Of a stretch of DNA of 64,000 nt, positions 26,998 to 36,153 are shown one piece after another. The notes under the pieces were generated by a model. The model worked only from the letters and a program-made list of their open reading frames with translations, searched no databases and was not told the DNA's origin. Position numbers and translations under genes: made by a program. The DNA lies in the NCBI RefSeq assembly GCF_009377185.1, contig NZ_VJZC01000004.1, positions 18,144 through 82,143 on the forward strand, given 5' to 3'. This DNA is from Streptomyces spongiae (GTDB lineage: Bacteria > Actinomycetota > Actinomycetes > Streptomycetales > Streptomycetaceae). How positions within the stretch are numbered: position 1 is the stretch's first letter; the number at the start of each line of letters is the position of its first letter.

Positions 26998-27022
26998 CGT
27001 GCGGCGGACAGGCCGCCGCACG
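26998..27022. terminator. 10-bp stem hairpin after DUF1269 gene
   Basis: CGTGCGGCGG (26998-27007) pairs perfectly with 27013-27022 around a 5-nt loop, 22 bp after the stop codon. Confidence 0.6.
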
Positions 27023-27082
27023 GCGACGGCCGCCGGAACGTCTCTTCTCTCCCACGCTCAAGACAGGTAAAGGGAAACCGAC

Positions 27083-28447
27083 ATGACCGAACGTAAGGGA
27101 CTGTCGCGCAGGGCGGTGGCGGCCGGTGTCACGGGCCCCGGCAACGCCGCGGCGGCGTCGCGCGGGCCGTACGCGACGCACGGGTCGGGGAGAGCCGCTT
27201 CGGTGTCGTACGAGCCCGTCCCCGTGGGCAGGGGCGGCGGGCCGAGCGGGACGGACCGTGTGCATGTGCTCAAGGTCGGCCCGCGCGAGGCGCGGACGGT
27301 TCTGGTCCTCGTACCGGGCGGGTTCGGCGCCGCGGGCGACTTCCGTCTGCTGGCCCGCGACCTGGTCGAGGCAGTGCCGGAAGTGCAGGTCTGGGCGTTC
27401 GACCGGCGTGAGGAGAACCTCGTCGACCGCGCCGGGTTCGACGCTCCCGATCCGGCCGCCTACTACCTGGACGGCCGCTACCGCTCGCAGGACCCGGCCG
27501 CCTCCCGGTACGTCGCCGGGTGGGGGCTGGGCGTCGCCGTCGAGGACCTGCGCGCGGTGGTGCGGACCGCCCGGCAGGGTGGTCGGCGCCGGGTGGTGCT
27601 CGGTGGCCACTCCTGGGGCGCGACCACCGCGCTCGCCTACGCCGCCTGGGACTTCCGGGGGGACCCGGGGTGCCGGGACCTGGCCGGGCTGGCACTGATC
27701 GACGGTGGTGTCCTCGGGGCGTTCGGCGGAGGGCGCCCCAACTCACCGGAGGACGTACGCAAGCGGCTCGCCGCCATCGACGGCGGGGCCGTCTTCGACA
27801 TGAGCATGGCTGCGGTCAAGTTGGGCGACCGCGCCGAGAGCACCCAGATCTGGTACCAACTCGCCGGCTGGTACGCGCATACCGACCCGGAGGGCCGGTC
27901 CGTACTGCAACCCCGGTTGCCGGATTTCCTGCGGACCCCCTATCCGATCACCAACGCCGCGCTGCTGGGCACCTTGGTGGACCAGGGGTTCGGCTGGCCC
28001 AACGACATCAGCGTGCACTCGGGGCACCTCGCCGGCACGGGCGACGTACGCGATTGGGTGGACGACGGCATCACCCCGATATCTCGCGTCGCCGCGGCCT
28101 ACGCCGGCCCGCGCCCGACGGTCTGGGAGTGGTACTGGCCCGCCCGGCTGTCCCTGGACCTGGACGTGACCGACTCCTACACCGACAACGAACTCGCGCG
28201 CTCGCTGGGGCTCGCCCTGCGCCACACCGCGGAGCTGAACGTGCCGCTCTACGCCTTCGAGACGAGCGCCTACGGCGGCGCGGCCCTCGCGGCGGCACGA
28301 GAAGTCGTGGCCGGATCCCGCATCCCGTACGGGGTGTACGACTCGGACGAGAGCATGAACCACCTGGACCCCCTCTTCGCCACGACAGCGCACAACAGCG
28401 CGACGCGCACACTCGCCGCGTTCCTCACCAGATTCCGTGGCGAGTGA
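27083..28447 (+). CDS. Alpha/beta hydrolase, possibly exported
   Basis: Hydrolase of 454 residues. VLVLVPGGFGAAGDF is the oxyanion strand-loop and VVLGGHSWGATTAL the nucleophile elbow (Ser in GHSWG). An acidic residue and the His near NHLDPLF at the C-terminus could complete a triad. The N-terminus reads LSRRAVAAGV then an Ala/Gly-rich stretch, resembling a degenerate twin-arginine signal without a clear hydrophobic core, so export is uncertain. AAAGGGAAA precedes the ATG. A small secreted protein is encoded 69 bp downstream on the same strand, so they may be cotranscribed. Substrate unknown. Confidence 0.83.
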   Translation: MTERKGLSRRAVAAGVTGPGNAAAASRGPYATHGSGRAASVSYEPVPVGRGGGPSGTDRVHVLKVGPREARTVLVLVPGGFGAAGDFRLLARDLVEAVPEVQVWAFDRREENLVDRAGFDAPDPAAYYLDGRYRSQDPAASRYVAGWGLGVAVEDLRAVVRTARQGGRRRVVLGGHSWGATTALAYAAWDFRGDPGCRDLAGLALIDGGVLGAFGGGRPNSPEDVRKRLAAIDGGAVFDMSMAAVKLGDRAESTQIWYQLAGWYAHTDPEGRSVLQPRLPDFLRTPYPITNAALLGTLVDQGFGWPNDISVHSGHLAGTGDVRDWVDDGITPISRVAAAYAGPRPTVWEWYWPARLSLDLDVTDSYTDNELARSLGLALRHTAELNVPLYAFETSAYGGAALAAAREVVAGSRIPYGVYDSDESMNHLDPLFATTAHNSATRTLAAFLTRFRGE

Positions 28448-28516
28448 CGGAACCGGAACCCGTCCTTGAAAGCCCTGGCCGAACACCCCGAACGACAACA
28501 GAGGAGTTCTTTTCCC

Positions 28517-29119
28517 ATGACACCCCCCACAACGTCGTGTGACACTGCGCCGAAGACCGGGAAGGTACGGCGTGCCGCCCTCGCCGTCCTCGTCGGGGCC
28601 GGGCTGATCGTGGCGGCCACGCCGGCCGACGCCGCGCCCAACGGTGGTTACGCGCACCGGACGGTGACCGCGGCCGACGGGCAGACGTTCCATCTCCGGC
28701 TGGCCGCCGGGCCCGTCGTGCTGCCGTCCTCCGGTGGCACCGTGCGGGTCGCGGGCACGGGCTACAACCGGGCCCAGGGCATCTTCCTGGCGTTCTGCGT
28801 GATACCCAAGGGCGTCAAGGTCGGTGACCCCTCGACGTACACCACCCGGCCCACTCCCTGCCTCGGCGGCACCCATCCCACGACTCCCGTGTCACGCCGG
28901 ATCACCGACGCCGACACCGGCGGCGGCGCCCCCGGACTCACCCTCCCTTATCAGGAGGGCGGTTCGTTCGTGACGACGTTGGAGAACGTGCGGCCCGAGA
29001 TCGCGGACGGGGTCGTGTGCGGCAGGACGGTGGACTGCGCTGTGGTCACCCGCGCCGACTACACCGCGACGGACAACCGCCTGTACGACCAGTACATCCC
29101 GGTCCGCTTCACCTCTTGA
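28517..29119 (+). CDS. Small secreted protein with an Ig-like, neocarzinostatin-type look
   Basis: Exported protein of 200 residues. A basic start and hydrophobic core (about 18-38, AALAVLVGAGLIVAATPADA) form a signal peptide. The mature part is beta-rich and carries VAGTGYNRAQGIFLAFCV and two further Cys residues (CLGG; VCGRTVDC), allowing disulfides. Similar segments occur in actinobacterial secreted proteins with immunoglobulin-like or neocarzinostatin-like folds, some near haem-transport domains. No enzyme motif is visible. GAGGAG (28501-28506) precedes the ATG at 28517. Confidence 0.75.
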   Translation: MTPPTTSCDTAPKTGKVRRAALAVLVGAGLIVAATPADAAPNGGYAHRTVTAADGQTFHLRLAAGPVVLPSSGGTVRVAGTGYNRAQGIFLAFCVIPKGVKVGDPSTYTTRPTPCLGGTHPTTPVSRRITDADTGGGAPGLTLPYQEGGSFVTTLENVRPEIADGVVCGRTVDCAVVTRADYTATDNRLYDQYIPVRFTS

Positions 29120-29222
29120 GTTCTGCCCGGAGAACTCTGTTGTGAATTGCTTGGGGTTGCTTTTTCTTTGCTTTGATTTCTTGAAGGCGGCTCCACAATC
29201 GAGATCACGTACCGTTCGCGTC

Positions 29223-30995
29223 GTGCGCGAATCACTCACCACACTGAGAGAACAGGCGGCGAGCAATCCGCAACAGCCTGTTATGACCTTTGCTTCGGAA
29301 GTTGGTCAAAGAAGCAGCACCACAGTCTGCTCCCGGGCCCTCGACAGACATTCCAAGCGCATCGCCTCCTGGCTCCAGGAGGGACTTTCTCCGGGTGAGC
29401 GAGCACTTCTCCTTTACTCACCCGAAGTTGAATTCACCACAGCTTTCTCGGCCTGCGTCTACTCCGGGGTGATCGCGGTGCCCGCTCCGCTGCCGGGCCG
29501 CTACCGGCATGAGCGCCGACGGCTGGCCGCGATCGCCCGCGACGCTGGGGTGCGCGTCAGTCTCACCCAGTTGAGCGATCTGCCGGAGGTCGAGAAGTGT
29601 GTGGCCGAGGAAGGGGTCGCCGAAGCGGTCTGCCATTCGACCGACACCGACGCCGGCGACCCGGACGCCTGGACCGCTCCAGAAGTGTCGCCGAAAACCG
29701 TGGCGCTGCTCCGGTACACCTCGGGTTCGACCGGCGACCCCAGGGGCGTCGTGGTCAGCCACGGCAGCCTGACGGCCCAACTCGACCGGCTCGTCCGCGC
29801 GCTCGGCATCGGTCCGGACGTCGCCTGCGGCGGCTGGATCCCGCTGTACGACGACATGGGCCCGATCGGCCTGATGCTGACCGGAGTCCTGTACGGCTCC
29901 GGGTATGTGCAGATGGATCCGATGGCCTTCCTGCGGCACCCGCACAACTGGCTGCGCCTGCTCGACGAGTTCGACGTCCAGGTCACCGCCTCGCCCGACT
30001 TCGGCTACGAACTGTGCCTGCGCCGGGTCACCGACGAACAACTCGCCGGCCTCGACCTCTCCCGTGTGGCGGTCGCCGTCAACGGCTCCGAACCGGTGAG
30101 GCCCGCCACCGTGACCCGATTCTTCGAGCGGTACGCCGCCGAGGCCCTGCTGCCCATGTACGGCCTTGCCGATGTACGGCGCGCCCTGGGCCGGGCTGCC
30201 GCCGCCGCGCTGACCGCGGAGGCGGTGAACGTGCTCTCCGTCCGCTCGGTGCACACCCTGCCCGGGGAACTGAACGCGATCTCGACGATCACCAAGGCGT
30301 ACGTTCCGACGCTGACCCAGGACACGCTCGGCTCGCTCGGGGAACCGCTGGGCGTACACGGCTTCCTCACCTCACCGGCAGGCGGCGGTTTCGCCAAGCT
30401 GGAGCGCGATCACCGCATCTGTGCGATCTTCGACGGCAGCACGGCCGTCAACCGAGCGGCCCTTCTCCACCAGATGCCGCGTCTGGCCCGTCAGTTGGGC
30501 CGTCTCCACGTCGACAGCAACGGTCTGCGGACAGCCGCCGATCTCACCGCCCCTCTGCCCCCGTTCGATCCGGGACAGCCTGACGCTGCTGTCCGACGCG
30601 GGATGCAGCGCTGTCCAGGCCCTGCCCGACGCGGTGAACCGGCTGCGGCAGGCCGGGCCGGTGGAGGCGGTCGCTGTCGCCGTGCGACTACTAGCCGAAC
30701 TCGCGCGACTGGAGACCGAGTCGGTGGCCTTCGTCCCGGTGGACGCGGACTGCCCGGTACCGACTTCACCCTCGCCGAATGCTACGAACGCGCCTACGCC
30801 TACGCCGCATGCCTGTTGCTGTGGCTGGAGAACCCCTCTCTGCGCACCGGGCGGCTGGGCACCGAGGGTCTGTGGCTGCGGGCCTGCCTGACCTTCCTGC
30901 TGGGCGAGGACGACACCGATGTCCATGACATTCTGGCCGGCGTCCTTCTCACCACACCCGCATCGGAGTTCACCCTTCTGGGAGGTGCCGAGTGA
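29223..30995 (+). pseudogene. Chimeric relic: fatty-acyl-AMP ligase fused to acyl-CoA dehydrogenase end
   Basis: The first two thirds of a fatty-acyl-AMP ligase run from about 29223 to 30170, with the adenylate loop LLRYTSGSTGDPRGVVVSHG and VNGSEPVRPATVTRFFERY. They break off inside the conserved MYGLA motif. The frame then continues as the C-terminal part of an acyl-CoA dehydrogenase-like protein (LPGELNAISTITKAYVPTL, CAIFDGSTAVNRAAL). ATGTACGGC occurs twice at the junction (30156-30164, 30172-30180). Inside the second part the true frame shifts near 30577 and returns near 30755, where LTLLSDAGCSAVQALPDAV is read. Such ligase and dehydrogenase genes are adjacent in clusters that load lipid chains onto carrier proteins. 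It looks like the scar of a deletion inside a lipid-initiation operon; activity is improbable. Confidence 0.75.
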
Positions 30996-31567
30996 ACATC
31001 GCCACCGCAGTCCCCCCGGTTCGGGCTGTGTCTGGTGGTGGCCAGTACAGGAAGCGGCTGATAGCCGCCATGTCGATGTGGTGCGCGCAGGTGCCGGCCG
31101 GATACGGCTCGACGAGGACGACATCGGGGTGGTCGGCGGCCAGGACGGTGGTGCCACCACAGTGCCTGCCCAGCCCGCTGGAGTACCCGGAGCCCGCCGG
31201 TGGCGTGGGCCCGCGCGTTCTACCGGGAGGAGAGGCGGATGTGGACGCGGTCGTCACCACGCAGGGCGGCGCGCGGCACCTGGTGCGCCGTCACCGCCTC
31301 CCTTTCGTGAGCGACATCGTCGAGCGGGCTGCCAGGCATGCCTCGGGACGTGCCGCACTCAGGACGAGTGAGCGGACGGGGCTTGGCCGGGGGCTCCGGC
31401 CACGGTCGACCAGGTCGCTGCGGCGAGTCAGCACCTTGTTCGCCGCGGTCAGGCCGAGGCGCTGCCGGCCGGCAGCGCGGATCTGGACGACGCGGTCCAC
31501 TGCGTGGGAGGAACTCAAAGATCAGCGGAAACACTCTCCCCATAGTCACGAAGAAAAGGTCGTAACG
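30996..31567. other. Scarred region between chimeric relic and SDR gene
   Basis: About 570 bp without an intact gene. A GTG overlapping the previous stop (30992) begins a short frame MNIATAVPPVRA that fades, probably the beginning of a deleted gene. A minus-strand fragment at about 31070-31160 resembles a transketolase end. Confidence 0.5.
31070..31160 (-). pseudogene. Possible transketolase C-terminal fragment
   Basis: The minus strand encodes TTVLAADHPDVVLVEPYPAG followed by TCAHHID. It resembles the C-terminal domain of transketolase-like proteins (a VEPYLAGT-type motif). It is short, without start or supporting domains, so the call is tentative. Confidence 0.35.
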
Positions 31568-32323
31568 ATGAACGAGTTCAGGAGCCTCCGGGCCCTGGTC
31601 ACCGGTGGTGCTTCCGGTATTGGTCGCGCCACCGCCGAATTGCTGGCACTGCGGGGCGCGCAGGTCGCCGTCCTTGATCGCGACCGGTCGGGGATCGATG
31701 CGTCGCTGATCGCATTGCAGGCCGACCTCCGGGACGATGCCCAGGTGCGCAGTGCGGTGGCCGAAGCAGCAGGCCAGTTCGGCGGCCTGGACATTCTGGT
31801 GAACAACGCCGGGACAGGCGCTGTCGGCACTGTCGAGGACAATCCCGACGAGGAATGGCACCAGATACTCGACGTAAACGTTCTCGGGATGGTGCGCGCA
31901 ACGCGGGCTGCCCTCCCGTATCTTCGGGAGTCCTCGCATGCGGCGATTGTCAACACCTGCTCCATCGCGGCCACCGCCGGTCTGCCTCAGCGCGCCCTGT
32001 ACTCCGCCAGTAAGAGAGCCGTTCTTTCACTGACCCTGGCGATGGCCGCCGACCACATTCATGAGGGCATCAGGGTGAACTGCGTCAACCCCGGTACGGC
32101 GGACACCCCGTGGGTCGCCCGGCTGCTGGCGGCCGCCGACGACCCGGAGGCCGAGCGGGCAGCCCTCAACGCTCGCCAGCCCATGGGGCGATTGGTCAGC
32201 GCGCAGGAGGTGGCTGCCGCTGTCGCCTACCTGGCCAGCCCAGCGTCTGCCTCGGTCACTGGGGCAGCCATCGCAGTGGACGGAGGTATGGCGGGCCTGC
32301 GTTTGCGCCCGGCAGCAGATTGA
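31568..32323 (+). CDS. Short-chain dehydrogenase/reductase (classical SDR)
   Basis: Cytoplasmic NAD(P)-dependent oxidoreductase of 251 residues. TGGASGIG is the cofactor loop and VNNAGTGAVG the second motif. The catalytic Ser is in NTCSIAATAG, with Tyr and Lys in YSASK. PGTADTPWV is followed by a closing AIAVDGG. The Asp in VLDRDRSG after strand 2 suggests NAD preference. GAAAAGG precedes the ATG. The gene sits 47 bp before a BASS-type transporter on the same strand, so the pair may take up and oxidise a hydroxy-acid, sugar acid or sterol-like compound; the substrate is not shown. Confidence 0.92.
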   Translation: MNEFRSLRALVTGGASGIGRATAELLALRGAQVAVLDRDRSGIDASLIALQADLRDDAQVRSAVAEAAGQFGGLDILVNNAGTGAVGTVEDNPDEEWHQILDVNVLGMVRATRAALPYLRESSHAAIVNTCSIAATAGLPQRALYSASKRAVLSLTLAMAADHIHEGIRVNCVNPGTADTPWVARLLAAADDPEAERAALNARQPMGRLVSAQEVAAAVAYLASPASASVTGAAIAVDGGMAGLRLRPAAD

Positions 32324-32370
32324 GCCCTTCTCCATCCCCCCCGACCACCATCACCTGGAGGTAAGACGAC

Positions 32371-33378
32371 ATGGGTCATCAGCCCGTTGAAGCAGCCCCC
32401 GATTCCCCGGGATCGTCCCTGGACCCCCACGAGGACCCGGCCCACGCGGATCGGCTGGCTCGCCGTGCCGTCACCGTCTTTCCGCTGCTCGTGCTCGTGG
32501 CGGGCGGCGTCGGTCTGGCGATGCCGTCAGCGTTCATCGATGCGAAGCCGGTCATCCCCTACCTGCTCGGCCTGATCATGTTCTGCATGGGCCTGTCCAT
32601 GACCTCGCAGGATTTTCGCGGAGTCGTCAAGCGCCCCTGGGCCGTCGCTATCGGTCTGGTCGCGCACTATGTGATCATGCCCGGTCTCGGCTGGGCGATC
32701 GCTCAGCTCCTTGACCTTTCCCCACAGCTGGCCATCGGAGTCATTCTCGTCGGTTGTGCGCCGAGCGGCACGGCATCCAACGTGGTGACGTTCCTGGCTC
32801 GGGGGGACGTGGCGCTCGCGATGTCCATCGCGACGGTCTCCACGCTGGTCGCCCCCCTCGCCACGCCGTTTCTCGCCCAGCTGCTGGCCGGGCATTCCCT
32901 CGCTGTCGAGGCCGGCCCCATGGTCACCGACATTCTCAAGACGGTGCTCGTTCCCGCCCTCGCAGGACTGCTCGTACGGGTCCTGGCCTCCCGGCTCGTG
33001 CAGCGCTGCCTGCCCGTGCTGCCCTGGCTGTCCGCCGTCACGGTCGCCGCGATCGTGCTCATCGTGATAGCCGGCAGCGCTACCGCGATCAAGAGCGCAG
33101 CGGCCGTCGTACTGCTCGCCGTCGTGCTGCACAACGGTCTCGGCCTCGGTCTCGGATACGGTGCGGCCAGGCTTGCCGGGATGGACACCGCCTCGAGCCG
33201 GGCGATGACGTTCGAGGTGGGTATGCAGAACTCCGGCCTTGCCGCCTCTTTGGCCGCAACCTACTTCTCGCCTCTGGCAGCCCTCCCCGCCGCGGTCTTC
33301 TCCGTCTGGCACAACGTGTCCGGCGCTCTGGTTGCGGCGTGGATGAACCGCCGCACAGGCGCTCGGCGCCCCCGGTAG
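32371..33378 (+). CDS. Bile acid:sodium symporter (BASS) family transporter
   Basis: Inner-membrane protein of 335 residues with a hydrophilic N-terminus of about 30 residues and nine or ten hydrophobic spans. Family signatures are visible: PYLLGLIMFCMGLSMT, VGCAPSGTASNVVTFLARGD and FEVGMQNSGLAASLA. BASS proteins import organic anions such as bile acids, pyruvate or pantothenate with sodium. TGGAGG precedes the ATG. It is coupled by position to the SDR gene upstream, suggesting import followed by oxidation. Confidence 0.92.
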   Translation: MGHQPVEAAPDSPGSSLDPHEDPAHADRLARRAVTVFPLLVLVAGGVGLAMPSAFIDAKPVIPYLLGLIMFCMGLSMTSQDFRGVVKRPWAVAIGLVAHYVIMPGLGWAIAQLLDLSPQLAIGVILVGCAPSGTASNVVTFLARGDVALAMSIATVSTLVAPLATPFLAQLLAGHSLAVEAGPMVTDILKTVLVPALAGLLVRVLASRLVQRCLPVLPWLSAVTVAAIVLIVIAGSATAIKSAAAVVLLAVVLHNGLGLGLGYGAARLAGMDTASSRAMTFEVGMQNSGLAASLAATYFSPLAALPAAVFSVWHNVSGALVAAWMNRRTGARRPR

Positions 33379-33699
33379 ACAGGGCCGGTGGTGTCCCCGT
33401 TCCTGACGTCCCGAATACGCACCGCTTCCCGCACCGAAATGCGCGGCGACGTCAGGCCCGGCCTGTGCAACGACCGCAGGATCTGGGACGTTTGCCTCTT
33501 TTCGGTTCTGCGTATCGGAGGATGCGCGTGAGGCTGAAGCAGGCGAACTCGTTGCCCGCAACCGCCCCGAGACAGCCAGGGGTTGCTGCCGGGAAGGCCC
33601 TACCGTGCCCGGCCACTAGCACCTTGATGACACGCCTCCTCCGACGGTACGGCAGGGAGCGGAGCAACAGTGCTTGAGCCCGGGGCACGTATGGTCCCC

Positions 33700-33950
33700 A
33701 CGGACGCAACATGGCTGGCGCCCGCGCCCTCATGCGCCTCCGGCGTGGACAGCGCCGACATCGGAAGCCGATCACCGCGGTCGCCAACAGTTTCACCGAG
33801 TGCCGTCGGCCGGATCGTCTCCGAGGCGATCAAGGCAGCAGGTGCGTGACCCGCGAGTTCAGCACGACCACCGTCGACGATGGCATCGCCATGGGCCACG
33901 GTGGCATGCTCTGCTCCCTGCCCTCCCGCGACCTGACCTCTCCCTGCCAG
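33700..33950 (+). pseudogene. Dihydroxy-acid dehydratase (ilvD) fragment
   Basis: The plus strand encodes [10 protein letters not shown], then [12 protein letters not shown]. After a deletion comes [20 protein letters not shown], followed by CSLPSRDL. These match the N-terminal part of IlvD in order, including the [11 protein letters not shown] motif. The intervening segment with the first iron-sulfur cysteine is missing, and nothing after SLPSR is preserved. It is a remnant of perhaps a seventh of the gene. Confidence 0.78.
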
Positions 33951-34201
33951 GCAGGAGCTCTCCACCACCTTCCTCACCGTCCCGCCACCCAGCCGTACCT
34001 CATCGGGAGAGCCGGAAAACAACCTGACGTGCGCGAACCAAGTCACTGACAGTCACTCTTCCCGTGTCCAGCTGACTTGCCATCAGACGGCTGCGGGCGG
34101 AGAGATCCAACTGGCCACCCACAGTGGTCCGTCATCGGGAGATTTCGCTACTGGGTAGGACGAGCAGGGCCCGCAGGAGCGTGATCGTGTGGGGAGCAAG
34201 C

Positions 34202-34223
34202 GCGCATCCTGGTAAGGATGCGC
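34202..34223. terminator. 9-bp hairpin with GGTA loop
   Basis: GCGCATCCT (34202-34210) pairs perfectly with AGGATGCGC (34215-34223). It lies about 120 bp beyond the end of the transposase fragment and may be its terminator or part of the older insertion element. Confidence 0.45.
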
Positions 34224-34340
34224 CTGACACTTCACGTTGCCAACGCAGCAAGCTGCGGTGTCGAGTTCGGTGGGGAAGGCGGTCGGTTCATCGAACACCT
34301 TGCGCCTCTGAGAGGGCGTCCTGCTTGAAGAAGCGATAGT

Positions 34341-34723
34341 TCATGGGTTGTGCCAGTTTATGACCGTTTCACCCGTCGCTCGTTTTGCGAGATTGGAGAT
34401 CATCGCGAGGCGAATCATGCTCTCGGAGTGCGCCGGTTTGGTCTCGTAGTCGCGGGCGAGGCGGCGGTGCATCATGATCCACCCGAAACACCGCTCCACG
34501 ACCCAGCGCCGCGGGATCACGGAAAAGCCTTTGACCTGCTCGTTCCGTGGAACGACGTCGACGTCGATACCAAGCGAGGCGCCGTGCTCGATGGCCTTCT
34601 TCTTGTAGCCGGTGTCGACCCATGCCTTGCTGATGGTGGGGTGGTCGGCGGCGACGCGGGTGAGGAGCTGGATACCGGCCGCGTTGTCCGAGACGCTGGC
34701 GGCGGTCACCATGACCAGCAGTA
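34341..34723 (-). pseudogene. IS5-family transposase, C-terminal fragment
   Basis: About 128 residues of a DDE transposase end. They run from LLLLVMVTAASVSDNAAG through DTGYKKKAIEHGASLGIDV and PRRWVVERCFGWIMMHRRL to NWHNP. The fragment starts abruptly at the left inverted repeat of the next insertion element (34724), which replaces its N-terminal two thirds. It differs clearly from the transposase at 34827, so it belongs to another element. No continuation is visible beyond the right end of the newer element. Confidence 0.88.
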
Positions 34724-34739
34724 AGAGGGCGGAATGAGA
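34724..34739 (+). repeat. Left terminal inverted repeat of the IS
   Basis: AGAGGGCGGAATGAGA; matches the right repeat at 15 of 16 positions. Confidence 0.8.
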
Positions 34740-34826
34740 GTGCATAGGAGTTTTGTCGTCACCTGAACGTGTGGCGGTGCGGCATCCCGGCCGGTCGGCG
34801 GCCATGGGCATGTTGGGCTGGTCGTC

Positions 34827-35657
34827 GTGAGTGAGCGCAAGCCCTACAAGACCGACGTGAGCGACGAGCAGTGGATGCTGGTCGAGCCAGTGATCACCGC
34901 GTGGAAGGCCGCTCATCCTTCGGTCAGCGGCCATCAGGGCCGGTACGCGATGCGGGAGATCGTCAACGCACTGCTCTACCAGGGCCGGACCGGTTGCCAG
35001 TGGGAGCTGCTCCCACACGACTTTCCGCCGCCCGGCGCGGTGAAGTACTACTTCTACACCTGGCGCGACGACGGCATCGATCAGACCATTCACGACCTGC
35101 TGCGCTGGCAGGTGCGGGAAATGGCGCGTCGGAAGGCGGACCCGAGCCTGGTGGTGCTCGACACCCAGAGCGTGCACGCGGCGGCCGGAGTGCCCGCTGA
35201 GTCGACGGGGCGTGACGCGGCAAAAAAAGTACCGGGCCGCAAGCGCGGCCTGGCCGTTGACGTTCTGGGGTTGGTGATCGCGGTAGTCGTGGCGGCCGCG
35301 TCGGCGCACGAGAACGCCGTCGGCATCGCGCTGCTGGACAAGGTCGCCGCCGACACCGACACCGTGGAGAAGGCCCTGGTCGACCAGGGCTTCAAGAACG
35401 CCGTCGTCGCGCACGGGGAGAAGGTGGGCATCGAGGTGGAGGTCGTGGAGCGCAATCCCGCACAGACCGGGTTCGTTCCCCAGGCCAAGCGGTGGGTCGT
35501 GGAGCGCGCCTATGGGATCTTGATGCTGCACCGCAGGCTGGTGCGCGACTACGAGCATCTGCCCCGCAGTTCGGAGTCGCGGGTGTACTGGGCGATGACC
35601 GCGGTGATACTGCGTCGGCTGACCTCGGCGACCGTGCCGACCTGGCGCACCGCATGA
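34827..35657 (+). CDS. IS5-family transposase (DDE)
   Basis: Full-length transposase of 276 residues. The N-terminal insertion-element domain shows DVSDEQWMLVEPVI, then GRTGCQWELLPHDFPP and YYFYTWRDDG. The catalytic domain has the first Asp in VVLDTQSV, the second Asp in ALVDQGFKN and the Glu in KRWVVERAYGIL. All three positions look intact. The last bases overlap the start of a second frame in ATGA. It should be able to cut and join the element ends at 34724 and 36153. Confidence 0.93.
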   Translation: MSERKPYKTDVSDEQWMLVEPVITAWKAAHPSVSGHQGRYAMREIVNALLYQGRTGCQWELLPHDFPPPGAVKYYFYTWRDDGIDQTIHDLLRWQVREMARRKADPSLVVLDTQSVHAAAGVPAESTGRDAAKKVPGRKRGLAVDVLGLVIAVVVAAASAHENAVGIALLDKVAADTDTVEKALVDQGFKNAVVAHGEKVGIEVEVVERNPAQTGFVPQAKRWVVERAYGILMLHRRLVRDYEHLPRSSESRVYWAMTAVILRRLTSATVPTWRTA

Positions 35658-36075
35658 CCGGCGGGGAGCTGACCCTCGGCGCGGTGCTGGCACGGCTGGA
35701 GGAGCGGGAACGCGAGATCACCGCGCAGGCCGAGACGACGCGGGAACAGATCACGCAGCTGACCGCACAGCTCGACGAACTCGGCCGGGCCGCCGAAGAA
35801 GTCCGGATCACCCGAAAGACACTGCTGGGGCTGCCCGACCCGCAACCACCCGCGCCGCCGGCATCGAAGCTGCCGGATCATCCGGCCTATCAGCAGATCA
35901 TGGCGGTGTTCACGCGGCCGACCATCCGCTGCGGGCCCGGCAGGTGTGCGAGGCGATGGACCTGCCGGTCGCGCCCAACAACATCAACAACGTCCGCCTC
36001 AAGCTCAAGCGGCTGGCCGACCGCGGAATCCTGGCCGAGACCGAGCCAGGCTTGTTCACCCAGCCCCGGCCGTAG
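35654..36075 (+). pseudogene. IS accessory protein (coiled coil plus winged-helix-like end), one frameshift
   Basis: The ATG overlaps the transposase stop (ATGA). The first part has a long coiled coil (LARLEEREREITAQAETTRE through ITQLTAQLDELGRAAEEVRI). The frame breaks near 35918: adding one G in GCGGCCGACC would restore DHPLRARQVCEAMDL and then NNVRLKLKRLADRGILAETE, which looks like a winged helix, ending at TAG 36073-36075. The intact protein would be about 140 residues. It lies inside the inverted repeats, so it moves with the transposase. Function is not known; a DNA-binding helper of transposition or a passenger regulator is possible. Confidence 0.72.
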
Positions 36076-36137
36076 CCGACCGACGTCGCCACGACCTGCC
36101 CGCTTGTCCCGCACGAAACGAAGAATCGGGCATCAGG

Positions 36138-36153
36138 TCTCATACCGCCCTCT
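36138..36153 (-). repeat. Right terminal inverted repeat of the IS
   Basis: Reverse complement of AGAGGGCGGTATGAGA; pairs with 34724-34739 with one mismatch. Confidence 0.8.

Larger units (their letters stand above)
33379..34340. other. Gene-poor region with ilvD relic and hairpin
   Basis: About 960 bp between the transporter and the transposase fragment. It holds a decayed ilvD fragment (33700-33950) and a perfect hairpin (34202-34223). Nothing else is recognisable. Confidence 0.55.
34724..36153 (+). mobile_element. IS5-family insertion sequence, about 1.43 kb, with accessory ORF
   Basis: The element is bounded by 16-bp terminal inverted repeats with one mismatch. The left repeat is AGAGGGCGGAATGAGA (34724-34739) and the right repeat is the reverse complement of AGAGGGCGGTATGAGA (36138-36153). 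It carries a full-length transposase and a second overlapping frame. If the repeat begins at the G, the flanking triplets are TAA on the left and TGA on the right. Both fit a TNA target but are not identical, so a simple duplication is not shown. The left end lies inside an older transposase gene whose missing part is not found to the right. Confidence 0.85.
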
